Source: Cereibacter johrii (lineage in GTDB: Bacteria > Pseudomonadota > Alphaproteobacteria > Rhodobacterales > Rhodobacteraceae). From it: DNA of 64,000 bases. Positions within the stretch are counted from its first letter, which is position 1, and each line of letters begins with the position of its first letter. Shown piece after piece: positions 28,160 to 36,264 of the stretch. The notes beneath the pieces are model-generated. The model did not search any database. It worked only from the letters and a program-made list of their open reading frames with translations, and was not told the origin of the DNA. The stretch lies in the NCBI RefSeq assembly GCF_001720585.1, contig NZ_MABH01000136.1, positions 1 to 64,000 of the forward strand, written 5' to 3'. A program made the position numbers and the translations under genes.

Positions 28160-30201
28160 CAGTCCCTCATGAAGTTCGGGGTGTAGGCCCGCCGTCTCCG
28201 GCGCGGCGTGGTCAGGGTTCCGGCCTTGGGTTGGGCCGGATCGGGTGGTGCGCTTTCCGTCGCGACCGCCGCAGGCATGCGCGTTTCCACGCCCGCCTGT
28301 GCCTCGAGCCGCCGCCAGGTGGCCTCGTCCCAACGGTCGGCACCGAGGATCCACGCGGCGGCGCGGGCATAGACCCGGCAATCGAGCGCCTCGTTCCGTT
28401 CGCGCATCTTCTGCCATTCCTGATGGGCATAGCCGCGCTTGTTGCGGATGGTGACCAGCTGTTCGGCCACCAGCTGCTTCAGCCATTCGGTGTCGGCCCA
28501 GCCGGGCAGGTGGATCGTGCCGGGGGCATCCAACACCCCTGTGGCCCGTTCCTCGTCGGAGGGTCGCTCGATCCGCAGGAAGCGGTAGGTCTCCGCTTTG
28601 AAGGTCGCCGTGGCCACCGACCAAAGCCGCGCGCCGCGGCGCAGGCGTTTGCCGCCGATGGTGGCGTCGACAAAGGTCGGGCCCGAGACAGGCGCGGCGC
28701 GGTTGAAGCCCTCAAGCCCCTTCAGCGGCGCGACCTGTTCGAAGCCCACCTTGCGCGACCAGGCATAGACCGCCGCGGCCTCATAGCCGGTGTCGATGCC
28801 GAACCGCGCCACGGTCATGAAGGCGCCGTTCGCATGCTGCCAAGACCGGCATAGGAGCGCAGTCAGCTTGTCCCATGCGGCGGGATCGTCTGGCCCGCCC
28901 GGAATGACGATGTGATCGACGAGCCAGCTTTCCAGACCCCGGCCCCAGGCCCAGATGTCGACCTCGATCCGGTCTTTCTGGACGTCCGCCCCGGCGGTCA
29001 GGAACAGCCCCGCCATCGGCACCATGCCCACCTTCCAGGCCTCGCGCCGATCCGCCAGCCGCTGCCATTCCGGCGCGTCGCCCGACTCGACCCATGTCTC
29101 GCCCAAGAGCGTGTTCCGCGCGGCGCGCAGCATTTCTTCTGAGCCCTGCGCCGCCAGCCATTCCCGCGCGACGTCGGCCCAGCTCTTCCAGCCAAGCGGC
29201 GAATAGAGCGCCGAGAGGTGGAAGCCGATGGCCTTCGGATCGGTCGCAACCGCCGTCGCCCGCCATTCGCCCTTGGCCAGCATCTCGGTCTTGTGGTGCT
29301 CGGCGATGGGGCGTTCGCAGCCCTCGCAATGGTACGCCGCGGTCTCGGGTTTCCCCTTCGCCCAGCGCAGCCGGTCGAATTGCAGCCATTGCATGGTGCC
29401 ACAGTGGGGGCAGGGCACGAAGTAACGCCTCTGGTCGGACGCCTCGAACTCGCGCTCGATCCGGCTCAGCCCCCGGATCGTCGGCGTCGAGACCATGAAC
29501 ACCTTGCGCCGGTGCGCGAAGGTGGTGGTCCGGGCCTCGGCCAGCGTGACCGGATCGCCTTCCTCGTCGGCCGAGGCCGGATAGGCATCGACCTCGTCGA
29601 GGAAGACATAGCGCGCGGGCATCGACCGCAGCCCGGTCGCTGAATTCGCGCCGGTCAGCACCAGGATGCCGCCGGGGAATTCCTTCGACAGCATCGAGTT
29701 CCCGGCGTCTCGCGACCGGGCAGGGCTGACCCGTTCCCGCAGCGCCGGGCTTTCCGCGATCAGCGGGTCGATCCGGCCGCGCGAGGACCGCTTTGCCATC
29801 TCGACCGTCGGCAGCACCGCCAGCATCGGCCCCGGCGCGTGGTGGATGACGAAGCCGATCCAGTTGTTGCCCGCTTCCGTGGCGCCCACCTGCGCCGCCT
29901 TCATGAAGCTGATGCGCTGCGCCGGATGGCCAGGCGAGAGCGCATCCATGATGGCGCGCAGATAGGGCGTGCGCGCGGTGCGATACCGCCCCGGCTCGGC
30001 CGAGGCGCGCGAGCCGAGCCAGCGATGCGCATCCGCCCATTCCGACACCGTCAGGTTCGGATCGGGGCGCAACCCCTGCCGCCAGACCCGGAGCAGATCC
30101 TCGGCACCGTCGAAGCCGAGGTCGAGACCCTCTGTCAGGTCGTTGTCGTCATCCGAGCGAGACCCGAAGATCGGCGAGGGCGTCGAGCTGCTCTCTGACA
30201 T
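28159..30201 (-). CDS. terminase large subunit (lambda gpA family)
   Basis: 680 aa. ATPase: Walker-A-like KAAQVGATEAG at about 101-111 and Walker B RYVFLDEVDAY at about 197-207. A zinc finger CPHCG ... CEGC sits near 275-305. The C-terminal half has the nuclease core (TAGADVQKDRIEVDIWAWG, FGIDTGYEAAAVYAW). It cuts concatemers and drives DNA packaging. A gpA-type enzyme predicts defined cohesive ends for this phage. Confidence 0.93.
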   Translation of the reverse strand: MSESSSTPSPIFGSRSDDDNDLTEGLDLGFDGAEDLLRVWRQGLRPDPNLTVSEWADAHRWLGSRASAEPGRYRTARTPYLRAIMDALSPGHPAQRISFMKAAQVGATEAGNNWIGFVIHHAPGPMLAVLPTVEMAKRSSRGRIDPLIAESPALRERVSPARSRDAGNSMLSKEFPGGILVLTGANSATGLRSMPARYVFLDEVDAYPASADEEGDPVTLAEARTTTFAHRRKVFMVSTPTIRGLSRIEREFEASDQRRYFVPCPHCGTMQWLQFDRLRWAKGKPETAAYHCEGCERPIAEHHKTEMLAKGEWRATAVATDPKAIGFHLSALYSPLGWKSWADVAREWLAAQGSEEMLRAARNTLLGETWVESGDAPEWQRLADRREAWKVGMVPMAGLFLTAGADVQKDRIEVDIWAWGRGLESWLVDHIVIPGGPDDPAAWDKLTALLCRSWQHANGAFMTVARFGIDTGYEAAAVYAWSRKVGFEQVAPLKGLEGFNRAAPVSGPTFVDATIGGKRLRRGARLWSVATATFKAETYRFLRIERPSDEERATGVLDAPGTIHLPGWADTEWLKQLVAEQLVTIRNKRGYAHQEWQKMRERNEALDCRVYARAAAWILGADRWDEATWRRLEAQAGVETRMPAAVATESAPPDPAQPKAGTLTTPRRRRRAYTPNFMRD

Positions 30202-30685
30202 GGGCTTCCAGCACCCTCTGCAGGATCGCGGTCTCGATCGTCACCGATGCCCCGGATTGTCGTTCCACCTCCGCCATGATTTGCGCCGCCATCAGCGCCG
30301 CCACCCGTCCGGGCCAGGTCACCCAGGCGTCGCGCTCCTGCCGCGCGAGGCGAAACACCAGCGTTTCTGCCCGCGCGCGGTCGACGAGCGCACCCTTCTT
30401 CTTCTGCACGGCCAGCTGGCGCTCCTGCGCCGCGTAGACGGTGAGCGCCGTGCGCGCCTTGATATAGGAGGCGGTTTCGCCAAGCCCGCCCGGTGCCGCG
30501 TCTCCGCCCAAAGATCGACGCTGCTGGTCCGGATCCGTCATCTCGGCCCGCCGCACATCCGAGGCAGCGGCATTGATCGACCCGTCGTCATAAACCACCA
30601 GCCGCCCGTTCTTGCGCGCCTTCTGCACACCGCCGCGCGAGAGGCCGGAATGCGCCACATACTCGCGTTCGCTCATGCCCTTCAT
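30149..30685 (-). CDS. terminase small subunit (Nu1-like)
   Basis: 178 aa from the ATG at 30685 (MKGMSEREYVAHSGL). The frame extends upstream only with non-ATG starts. Residues 1-40 form a winged-helix DNA-binding domain (SEREYVAHSGLSRGGVQKARKNGRLVVYDDGSI), as in lambda Nu1. The rest is helical and Ala/Gln/Arg-rich. It overlaps the large-subunit start by 53 bases. It should recognise the packaging site cos, which is expected nearby; no cos could be identified by eye. Confidence 0.8.
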   Translation of the reverse strand: MKGMSEREYVAHSGLSRGGVQKARKNGRLVVYDDGSINAAASDVRRAEMTDPDQQRRSLGGDAAPGGLGETASYIKARTALTVYAAQERQLAVQKKKGALVDRARAETLVFRLARQERDAWVTWPGRVAALMAAQIMAEVERQSGASVTIETAILQRVLEAHVREQLDALADLRVSLG

Positions 30686-30769
30686 GGCGCCGTGATGCCT
30701 ATCAAGATATTGAAGATAAAGGGGAAAATACAATCATTCCCGTTGATTGTCTTCCCCTCCGGAGCGATT

Positions 30770-30786
30770 CTGTTGTCCAACAACAG
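30770..30786. promoter_or_regulatory. 17-bp palindrome upstream of the rightward cassette
   Basis: CTGTTGTCCAACAACAG, with 7-bp arms around CCA, lies 34 bases before the start at 30820 and between divergent transcription units. It is a plausible operator for the small cassette. Confidence 0.45.
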
Positions 30787-30819
30787 GCCGCATCGCGCCG
30801 ATCCCAGGAGGGCTTCACC

Positions 30820-31035
30820 ATGACCACGACCACCATCCGCATCGACTATTCCGCCTTTCCCGAGGGGTTCGATCTGAGCCGCCCGGACGCCATTGCCGAG
30901 GTCATCGAGCAGGCACTGCGCGAGAGCGGGATCCCGGCCGAGGCCTCCGACGTCCTGTCGCACCTGAAGATCGAACTGCCGACCGCCCAGCTTGGCGCTG
31001 CCAGCCGCACGCTGGCGGAGATGCGGCTGATCTGA
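30820..31035 (+). CDS. small unknown protein of the rightward cassette
   Basis: 71 aa with a strong ribosome binding site (AGGAGGGCTTCACC-ATG). One helix-rich domain (DAIAEVIEQALRESGI ... TLAEMRLI), acidic overall. First of three rightward genes between terminase and the methyltransferase pair. Not recognised. Confidence 0.65.
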   Translation: MTTTTIRIDYSAFPEGFDLSRPDAIAEVIEQALRESGIPAEASDVLSHLKIELPTAQLGAASRTLAEMRLI

Positions 31036-31146
31036 CCGGAATGATCAGAAAGCACTGATATTGCTGCGATTTGCCTACGATCATTCGCCCGACAGAGCGA
31101 TGGTGTTGGCACCGGAACGATGCAACTCACCGAAGGATGCCCCGCC

Positions 31147-31356
31147 ATGACCGCCCGCCGCGCCGTCGACAACTCCAAGGCCCTCGACGCCTTCATCGCC
31201 GCCAAGGCCGAGATCGACATGATGCTGGAGCGCCTGAAGGCCCTCAGCGACGACCATTTCGAGACCCACCCCGACGAGATCCATTGGGGCCATGTCGGCA
31301 CGCTGAAGCACTACGCGGGCCTGCTGCGCCAGATCAGCGACAGCGCCTTCAAGTAA
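31147..31356 (+). CDS. small unknown helical protein
   Basis: 69 aa from the ATG at 31147, preceded by AAGGATGCCCCGCC; nine more codons are open upstream. Helical and charged (KALDAFIAAKAEIDMMLERLKAL), with a His-rich middle (HFETHPDEIHWGHVGTLKHY). Second gene of the cassette. Not recognised. Confidence 0.65.
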   Translation: MTARRAVDNSKALDAFIAAKAEIDMMLERLKALSDDHFETHPDEIHWGHVGTLKHYAGLLRQISDSAFK

Positions 31357-31471
31357 GGCGAACACGCCGCCTGACGCGCCCACAACGCGCGACGGCCGCC
31401 CCGCCCGGCAGCGCGGGGCTTGCCTCCGTAGAAGGCGCGCACAGCTCGCGCCCAAGCGCCCGGAGGCCCCG

Positions 31472-32035
31472 ATGACCACCCCGTCCGACACCCAATCCCT
31501 GATCCTGTCCCGCGCCGCGACCCGGCCGGGGAACCTCGCCCTGCCGCTGCCCGAAGGGCTGGTCGGCGCCGCCGCCAAGATGGTGGTCGGCAAGATGATC
31601 GCCTGCGGCTGGCTCGAAGAGGTCGAGGCCAACCTTCGCCGTAGCGAGCCGATGTGGCGCGAGACCGGCGACGGCCACAGCACCACGCTGATCGCCACAG
31701 AGGCTGGGCTGGAGGCCATCGGGATCGAGCCGGTGGTGGCCAGCGCCGTCGCCAGCGTGCGGAAGGCGAAGCCCAAGGCGGAACCCGCGGAAACGCCCGA
31801 CGACACCGCCACCGCGAAAACCGTCACCGTCCGCGCTGGCACCAAGCAGGCGCAGATCATCGCCATGCTCCAGCGGCCCGAGGGCGCAACGGTCGCCGAG
31901 ATGGTCGAAGCCACCGGATGGTTGGCGCACACGGTCAGGGGCTCGATCTCTGGTGCCCTGAAGAAAAAGCTGGGTCTGCCCATCGCCGCGGAGAAGGTCG
32001 AGGGCAGGGGGACGGTCTATTTGCTTCATGGGTGA
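31472..32035 (+). CDS. DUF3489 domain protein
   Basis: 187 aa after GGAGGCCCCG-ATG. The C-terminal ~75 residues (TKQAQIIAMLQRPEGATV ... GWLAHTVRGSISGALKKK) are the DUF3489 winged-helix-like domain, frequent in proteobacterial islands and prophages. The N-terminal half has a second helical domain (AAAKMVVGKMIACGWLEEVEA) that looks like another winged helix. A regulatory, DNA-binding role is likely but unproven. It ends the cassette before a strong terminator. Confidence 0.8.
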   Translation: MTTPSDTQSLILSRAATRPGNLALPLPEGLVGAAAKMVVGKMIACGWLEEVEANLRRSEPMWRETGDGHSTTLIATEAGLEAIGIEPVVASAVASVRKAKPKAEPAETPDDTATAKTVTVRAGTKQAQIIAMLQRPEGATVAEMVEATGWLAHTVRGSISGALKKKLGLPIAAEKVEGRGTVYLLHG

Positions 32036-32105
32036 ACCGAAGAGTGGGACCCAAAAGCCGTTCGTTAGGTGATAATTATCGACAGCGAACGGTAGGAATT
32101 AATCA

Positions 32106-32131
32106 AAGCCCCGGCATTGCTGCCGGGGCTT
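32106..32131. terminator. cassette terminator
   Basis: 10-bp perfect stem AAGCCCCGGC / GCCGGGGCTT with loop ATTGCT, 71 bases after the DUF3489 stop. Being nearly symmetric it may also stop the leftward methyltransferase transcript. Confidence 0.8.
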
Positions 32132-32136
32132 CATAT

Positions 32137-32164
32137 TGGTGCGGGGTGGCGGATTCGAACCGCC
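32137..32164 (-). other. 3' end of a tRNA gene without its 5' part (attachment-site-like)
   Basis: On the minus strand the sequence is a perfect T-arm (GGCGG-TTCGAAT-CCGCC) followed by ACCCCGC, the discriminator A and CCA, exactly a tRNA 3' end. No matching 5' acceptor half, D-arm or anticodon arm can be folded in the 90 bases before it. Integrating elements carry such 3' fragments at their attachment sites, so this may mark an old or nested insertion. Confidence 0.6.
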
Positions 32165-32223
32165 CGGCGGCTTCCGGCCTTGGACCTAAGGGTCTGCCCT
32201 CGATATGTCGTTTGTCGTGGTAC

Positions 32224-32403
32224 TCAATCGTTTCCATGGCCCCGCAGCGCCGCCAGAGTATCCAGTCCAGTTTTCAACGTAGTCTTCACAATTTTCATCA
32301 TGATGCCTCCCAGATGCGAGTTGATGGTCAGAAACCAGTCAAAGCAGAGCCAGAAAACGACGAGCCACGAGACGACATCCCCGAAGGAGATACCCAAGGT
32401 CAC
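32224..32403 (-). CDS. possible small membrane protein
   Basis: A 59-codon frame could begin at GTG 32403 (AAGG nine bases upstream) and ends at TGA 32224. Residues about 10-28 (VVSWLVVFWLCFDWFLTI) make one strong membrane span; the tail MMKIVKTTLKTGLDTL is amphipathic and basic. An internal ATG at 32301 could give a 25-residue peptide alone. Otherwise 32165-32585 holds no gene I can support. No family recognised. Confidence 0.3.
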   Translation of the reverse strand: MTLGISFGDVVSWLVVFWLCFDWFLTINSHLGGIMMKIVKTTLKTGLDTLAALRGHGND

Positions 32404-32585
32404 CAGAGCCGAACCTTGAATTTCGTTGTTCTAGAATGGGAGTTTCGGTCTGGGTTTTCAAGGCCATCTCGTACACCGTCGGTCAGTTGGCGCGATCAGT
32501 CCCGACACGGTCAACCTCAAGACAAGCAGTCCTGGACGGTCTGCCTAGGGCAATTGAACCAATGAGGCGAACTGTACTAGCGTGT

Positions 32586-33905
32586 CTATCGCTCCGCTTT
32601 CCGCCCCGTCGCCATCTCCCACCGTCGCACGGCGACGTCGCAATAGACCGGGTCCAGCTCCACCGCGCAGCATCGTCGCCCAGTGCGTTCGGCGGCGATC
32701 AGCTGGGTGCCTGAACCGCAGAAGGGCTCGAACACCAGGTCGCCGGGGTCGGAGAAGGCTTCCAGCACCGCCTCGACCAGCGCCACCGGGAAGACAGCCG
32801 GGTGCGATCCCGCCGCGCCCAGCCCGCCCTTGTGGCGCATGATGCGGAAGACGCTGTCGGGGATGCGGTGGCTCTGGATCGCGTTGCCGGTGCCGGTCTT
32901 GCGGTGGACAGTGCCGTCGGCCCCGCGCAACCCGCCTCCGCCAAGGGTTTCGCCCGCGTGCTTGCTCTCCACCGTCTTGTTCGGCTTTCGCGGGTGGCGG
33001 TTAAAGTGGAAGATGAACTCGTGCGACGGGGCGAGGCGGCCGTTCCAGTCACCCGGTAGGCCCGGTCCTTGGTCCCAGACATACCAGCCGAAGCGCCGCC
33101 AGCCCTGCGCGCGCATCCAGTCGACCCAGCCGTCCCAGTAGGGAATCCACTCGCCATCGCGATGGACGAGGCCGAGGTTGACCAGCAGCTGGGCATCGGC
33201 GGTGACGGGGGCCGCGGCGAAGACGCCCTGCATCAGCGCATCCCAGTCGCCGACCTTCTCCTTCGCCGCGCCATAGTCGCGCTGCTGGGCGTAGGGCGGG
33301 GAGGTGAACATCAGCGCCGCCTGCGCCCCGTCCATCAGCCGCGCCACCACGGCCGGGTCGGTCGCATCGCCGCAGATCAGGCGATGATCGCCCAGCGCCC
33401 AGATATCGCCGGGGCGGGTGATCGGATCGGCCGGGGCCTCGGGGATGGTGTCGGCGGTGTCATCGTCGATGGACGCACGGTCGTCGGCATCGTGCAGCAG
33501 CGCGTCCAGTTCATCCTCGGGGATCCCGATCAGCCCGAGGTCGAAGTCCTCGGCCATCAGGCCCCGCAGTTCCTCGAGCAGGAGTGCCTCGTCCCACCCG
33601 CCCAGTTCGGTCAGCTTGTTGTCGGCGATGCGATAGGCACGGCGCTGTGCCTCGGTCAGATGGCCCAGCACGATCACCGGCGCCTCGGCCAGCCCCAGCT
33701 TTGCCGCCGCCAGGACGCGGCCGTGGCCCGCGATCAACTCGCCATCGGCAGCGACGAGGCAGGGGACGGTCCAGCCAAACTCGGCCATGCTGGCGGCGAT
33801 CTTCGCTACCTGGTCGGCATCATGGGTCTTGGCGTTACGCGCGTAGGGGCGGAGGCGGGCCAGCGGCCACTGCTCGATCCTGCCGGGTAGGAGGGGCACA
33901 TTCAT
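32586..33905 (-). CDS. ParB-N / DNA methyltransferase fusion, SPPY type
   Basis: 439 aa. Residues 10-110 are a ParB N-terminal domain (RLRPYARNAKTH, GELIAGHGRVLAA, YRIADNKLTELG). Residues 165-430 are a beta-class amino-methyltransferase with SPPY at 202-205 first and the AdoMet motif EPFCGSGT near 405 after it. SPPY usually marks N4-cytosine enzymes. Its ATG overlaps the stop of the paralogue upstream (ATGA). Such fusions are common orphan methylases of phages and may protect phage DNA from restriction. The ParB part may guide DNA binding; its CTPase activity is untested here. Confidence 0.88.
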   Translation of the reverse strand: MNVPLLPGRIEQWPLARLRPYARNAKTHDADQVAKIAASMAEFGWTVPCLVAADGELIAGHGRVLAAAKLGLAEAPVIVLGHLTEAQRRAYRIADNKLTELGGWDEALLLEELRGLMAEDFDLGLIGIPEDELDALLHDADDRASIDDDTADTIPEAPADPITRPGDIWALGDHRLICGDATDPAVVARLMDGAQAALMFTSPPYAQQRDYGAAKEKVGDWDALMQGVFAAAPVTADAQLLVNLGLVHRDGEWIPYWDGWVDWMRAQGWRRFGWYVWDQGPGLPGDWNGRLAPSHEFIFHFNRHPRKPNKTVESKHAGETLGGGGLRGADGTVHRKTGTGNAIQSHRIPDSVFRIMRHKGGLGAAGSHPAVFPVALVEAVLEAFSDPGDLVFEPFCGSGTQLIAAERTGRRCCAVELDPVYCDVAVRRWEMATGRKAER

Positions 33906-35164
33906 GCCGCGAGCCGCTTGGCTTTCAGGGCGGCGAAGGTTTCGCCGGTTTCCGCCAGCACCGCCTCTTGGCCGGTGAAGGATTGCCAGCGCTCGATGGC
34001 CACATCGACATAGGCCGGGTTCAACTCAATCCCGAAGCACACCCGCCCGGTGGTTTCGGCTGCGATCAGCGTGGTGCCAGATCCCATGAAGGGCTCATAG
34101 ACCGCTTGGCCGGGGCTGGAATTGTTCAGGATTGGCCGCCGCATGCATTCGACCGGCTTCTGCGTGCCATGCACGGTGTCGGCATCTTGATCCCGGTTGG
34201 CGATCTGCCACAGCGTGGTCTGCTTGCGGTCTCCGGCCCAATGACCCTTTCCCTTGGCGCGCACCGCATACCAGCAGGGTTCATGCTGCCAGTGGTAATC
34301 GCCGCGGCTGAGCACCAGCCGGTCCTTCGCCCAGATGATCTGCGACCGGATGGCGAAGCTCGCCGCCACCAGGCTATCCGCCACGGTCCCCGCATGCAGC
34401 GCGCCATGCCAGACATAGGCGACGTCACCAGGGAACAGCGCCCAAGCATCGCGCCAGTCGGCGCGGTCGTCGTTCAGCACCTTGCCGGTGCGTTTCGTCT
34501 TCGCGGCCCCCGCGGCATTGCGCCAGGAGGGATCGTATTCGACGCCATAGGGCGGGTCGGTGACCATCAGCAATGGGCGCAGATCACCGAGCAGCCGCCC
34601 CACGACATCGGCCGCAGTGCTGTCGCCGCAGATCAGCCGATGCGCGCCCAGCTGCCAGAGATCGCCCGGCACCGACACCGGTGACACCGGCAGTTCCGGA
34701 ACATCGTCCTCGCCCTCGACCGGACCATCGCCGCCCAGCGCCTCCGGATCCCGCAATAGCGCGTCGAGGTCATCGTCGCTGATGCCGAGCAGGGTCAGGT
34801 CGAAATCCTCGGCCAAGAGCCCCGCGATCTCGTCGCGCAGCATCGCCTCGTCCCATTCGCCCAGTTCCGTCAGCTTGTTGTCGGCGATCCGGTAGGCCCG
34901 GCGCTCGGCCTCGTCGAGGTGGCTGAGCCGGATCACCGGCACCTCGGTCAGCCCGAGCATGGTCGCGGCCAGCACGCGACCATGGCCCGCGATCAGTTCG
35001 CCGTCGTCGGCCACCATGCAGGGCACGGTCCAGCCGAACTTGGCCATGCTGGCGGCGATCTTCGCCACCTGGTCGTCGCCGTGCATCTTGGCATTGCGGG
35101 CATAGGGGCGCAGCCGGGCAATCGGCCAAGATTCAACCTGGCTCGGCGCGAAGACGAGGTCCAT
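33902..35164 (-). CDS. ParB-N / DNA methyltransferase fusion, DPPY type
   Basis: 420 aa with the same layout as its downstream neighbour: ParB-N about 10-110 (RLRPYARNAKMH, GELIAGHGRVLAA), then DPPYGVEY at 203-210 and EPFMGSGTT at 357-365. DPPY indicates N6-adenine methylation. The first ~130 residues are nearly the same in both copies while the catalytic parts differ, so the pair arose by duplication with exchange of specificity. The upstream gap 35165-35640 contains short direct repeats. Confidence 0.9.
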   Translation of the reverse strand: MDLVFAPSQVESWPIARLRPYARNAKMHGDDQVAKIAASMAKFGWTVPCMVADDGELIAGHGRVLAATMLGLTEVPVIRLSHLDEAERRAYRIADNKLTELGEWDEAMLRDEIAGLLAEDFDLTLLGISDDDLDALLRDPEALGGDGPVEGEDDVPELPVSPVSVPGDLWQLGAHRLICGDSTAADVVGRLLGDLRPLLMVTDPPYGVEYDPSWRNAAGAAKTKRTGKVLNDDRADWRDAWALFPGDVAYVWHGALHAGTVADSLVAASFAIRSQIIWAKDRLVLSRGDYHWQHEPCWYAVRAKGKGHWAGDRKQTTLWQIANRDQDADTVHGTQKPVECMRRPILNNSSPGQAVYEPFMGSGTTLIAAETTGRVCFGIELNPAYVDVAIERWQSFTGQEAVLAETGETFAALKAKRLAA

Positions 35165-35314
35165 GGGGTGGGGCTCGGGATGTGGGGGAGGAAAATGAAA
35201 AGCGCCCGCGAGGGGGTTCCTCCGGGCGCAATTCTTCGATGATCAAGAGGTAGGTCAATGGGGGCACATCTGTCAACCGAAAAAGTAACGCGGATTCAAC
35301 GGCTTCTCAGGAAT

Positions 35315-35473
35315 TGGCTTTCCGGGTGGCTTCCCGCCAACTGGCTTCCCCGAAGGTGGCTTCCCTGGCTTCCCGCCGGGAATCCACCACGGCCAGATCG
35401 TGATTCTGCAAGCCGCTGATCTGACTCAGGAATTCCGGCTACGGGTCGCAAGGTGGCTTCCGCCTGGCTTCCC
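35315..35473. repeat. seven TGGCTT-CC direct repeats
   Basis: TGGCTTtCC or TGGCTTCC(C) begins at 35315, 35327, 35342, 35357, 35366, 35454 and 35465, often preceded by GG or GC. The array lies in the ~475-base gap before the first ParB-methyltransferase gene and after the restriction island. No convincing gene was found in the gap (an 89-codon minus-strand frame there only translates the repeats). It may be a binding-site array or a slippage-generated relic. Confidence 0.6.
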
Positions 35474-35640
35474 CGGTGAAACTGCCTGACGCTAGCGAAC
35501 CGCCGCGCTGCGCCCCCCCGCATACGTTCAGGGCCGGGGAGGAACCAGAGGAGGGGGGCGTTCAATCGAGAACAATTTGCTGGGGATTCCAGAATCGCAC
35601 TGCGAATACGCTTGGCCGACGAAAAAGGCTAGGCAGGCAG

Positions 35641-36264
35641 CTACTTGTCGGAACCCTCAAGGAAGAGATTGCAGCTCACATGCGCAACCGCGAGCTCTTC
35701 TCCGGAAGAGTGCGCATGGTGCGACAAGAAGGACCATTTGATGGTGTGGTCAGAAGTATGTCCCTGCTGACGGCATGGTAAATCTTCATCCATCTTTGCC
35801 CTAACCGATTTTACCAGCTGCGCGATGTTGCTCTTCCTAACGTAAGAAAGAACAACGCCTCTCCCTTCTCTACCTGTTGTGTATCGGCTTAGGAGCTGTT
35901 CTAGCCCACTTATATGATAGCTTGGTCCATCATGAATTTTGGCTTCAAAGAGTTTCTTTCTCACGGGTGTGCAATGGTCCAAATATACAGTGATGTCCAC
36001 ATGGCCATTCGAGTGTGCTTCTTGAAGCACTGTCACGCCAGGCATTTTAAGCGAGGCAGCGAACACACCTGACAAACCCACTTCGTCTAGAACGGCAAAG
36101 TTCTTCTTATTCACTTCCAGATGATCGACTGCTTCCCCTATAAAGGCATCATAGGCATTGTCGAACTCATCATCTGTGCTGGCGCAAACGAGATCAACGA
36201 AATTCGGTGCCTTCTTCATTAGCAACTCTGCAAAAGCGAGGGCTGAGTTCGGGTTCACAGTCAC
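35641..36264 (-). CDS. accessory PD-(D/E)xK nuclease-like protein of the restriction island
   Basis: 207 aa from a GTG at 36264 that overlaps the Res stop as GTGA; an ATG at 36291 would overlap 31 bases and is less likely. Residues about 88-125 give the nuclease signature: Asp90 in GHVDITVYL, then Glu107-Ala-Lys109 in KKLFEAKI, followed by a helix with ISGLEQLLSRY, as in restriction-type PD-(D/E)xK folds. The N-terminal 80 residues are helical. G+C is visibly low. Third gene of a Mod-Res-X operon. It could be an extra nuclease, or a specificity or control partner; the family itself is not recognised. Confidence 0.65.
   Translation of the reverse strand: MTVNPNSALAFAELLMKKAPNFVDLVCASTDDEFDNAYDAFIGEAVDHLEVNKKNFAVLDEVGLSGVFAASLKMPGVTVLQEAHSNGHVDITVYLDHCTPVRKKLFEAKIHDGPSYHISGLEQLLSRYTTGREGRGVVLSYVRKSNIAQLVKSVRAKMDEDLPCRQQGHTSDHTIKWSFLSHHAHSSGEELAVAHVSCNLFLEGSDK

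Noticed and set aside
32137-32230. Complete tRNA gene on the minus strand
   Set aside because: Only T-arm and acceptor 3' strand fold; no 5' acceptor, D-arm or anticodon stem.
35315-35473. CRISPR array
   Set aside because: Repeat is 8-9 bases with irregular short spacing and no cas genes.
35296-35565. 89-codon gene on the minus strand
   Set aside because: It only translates the TGGCTTCC repeats and has no site.
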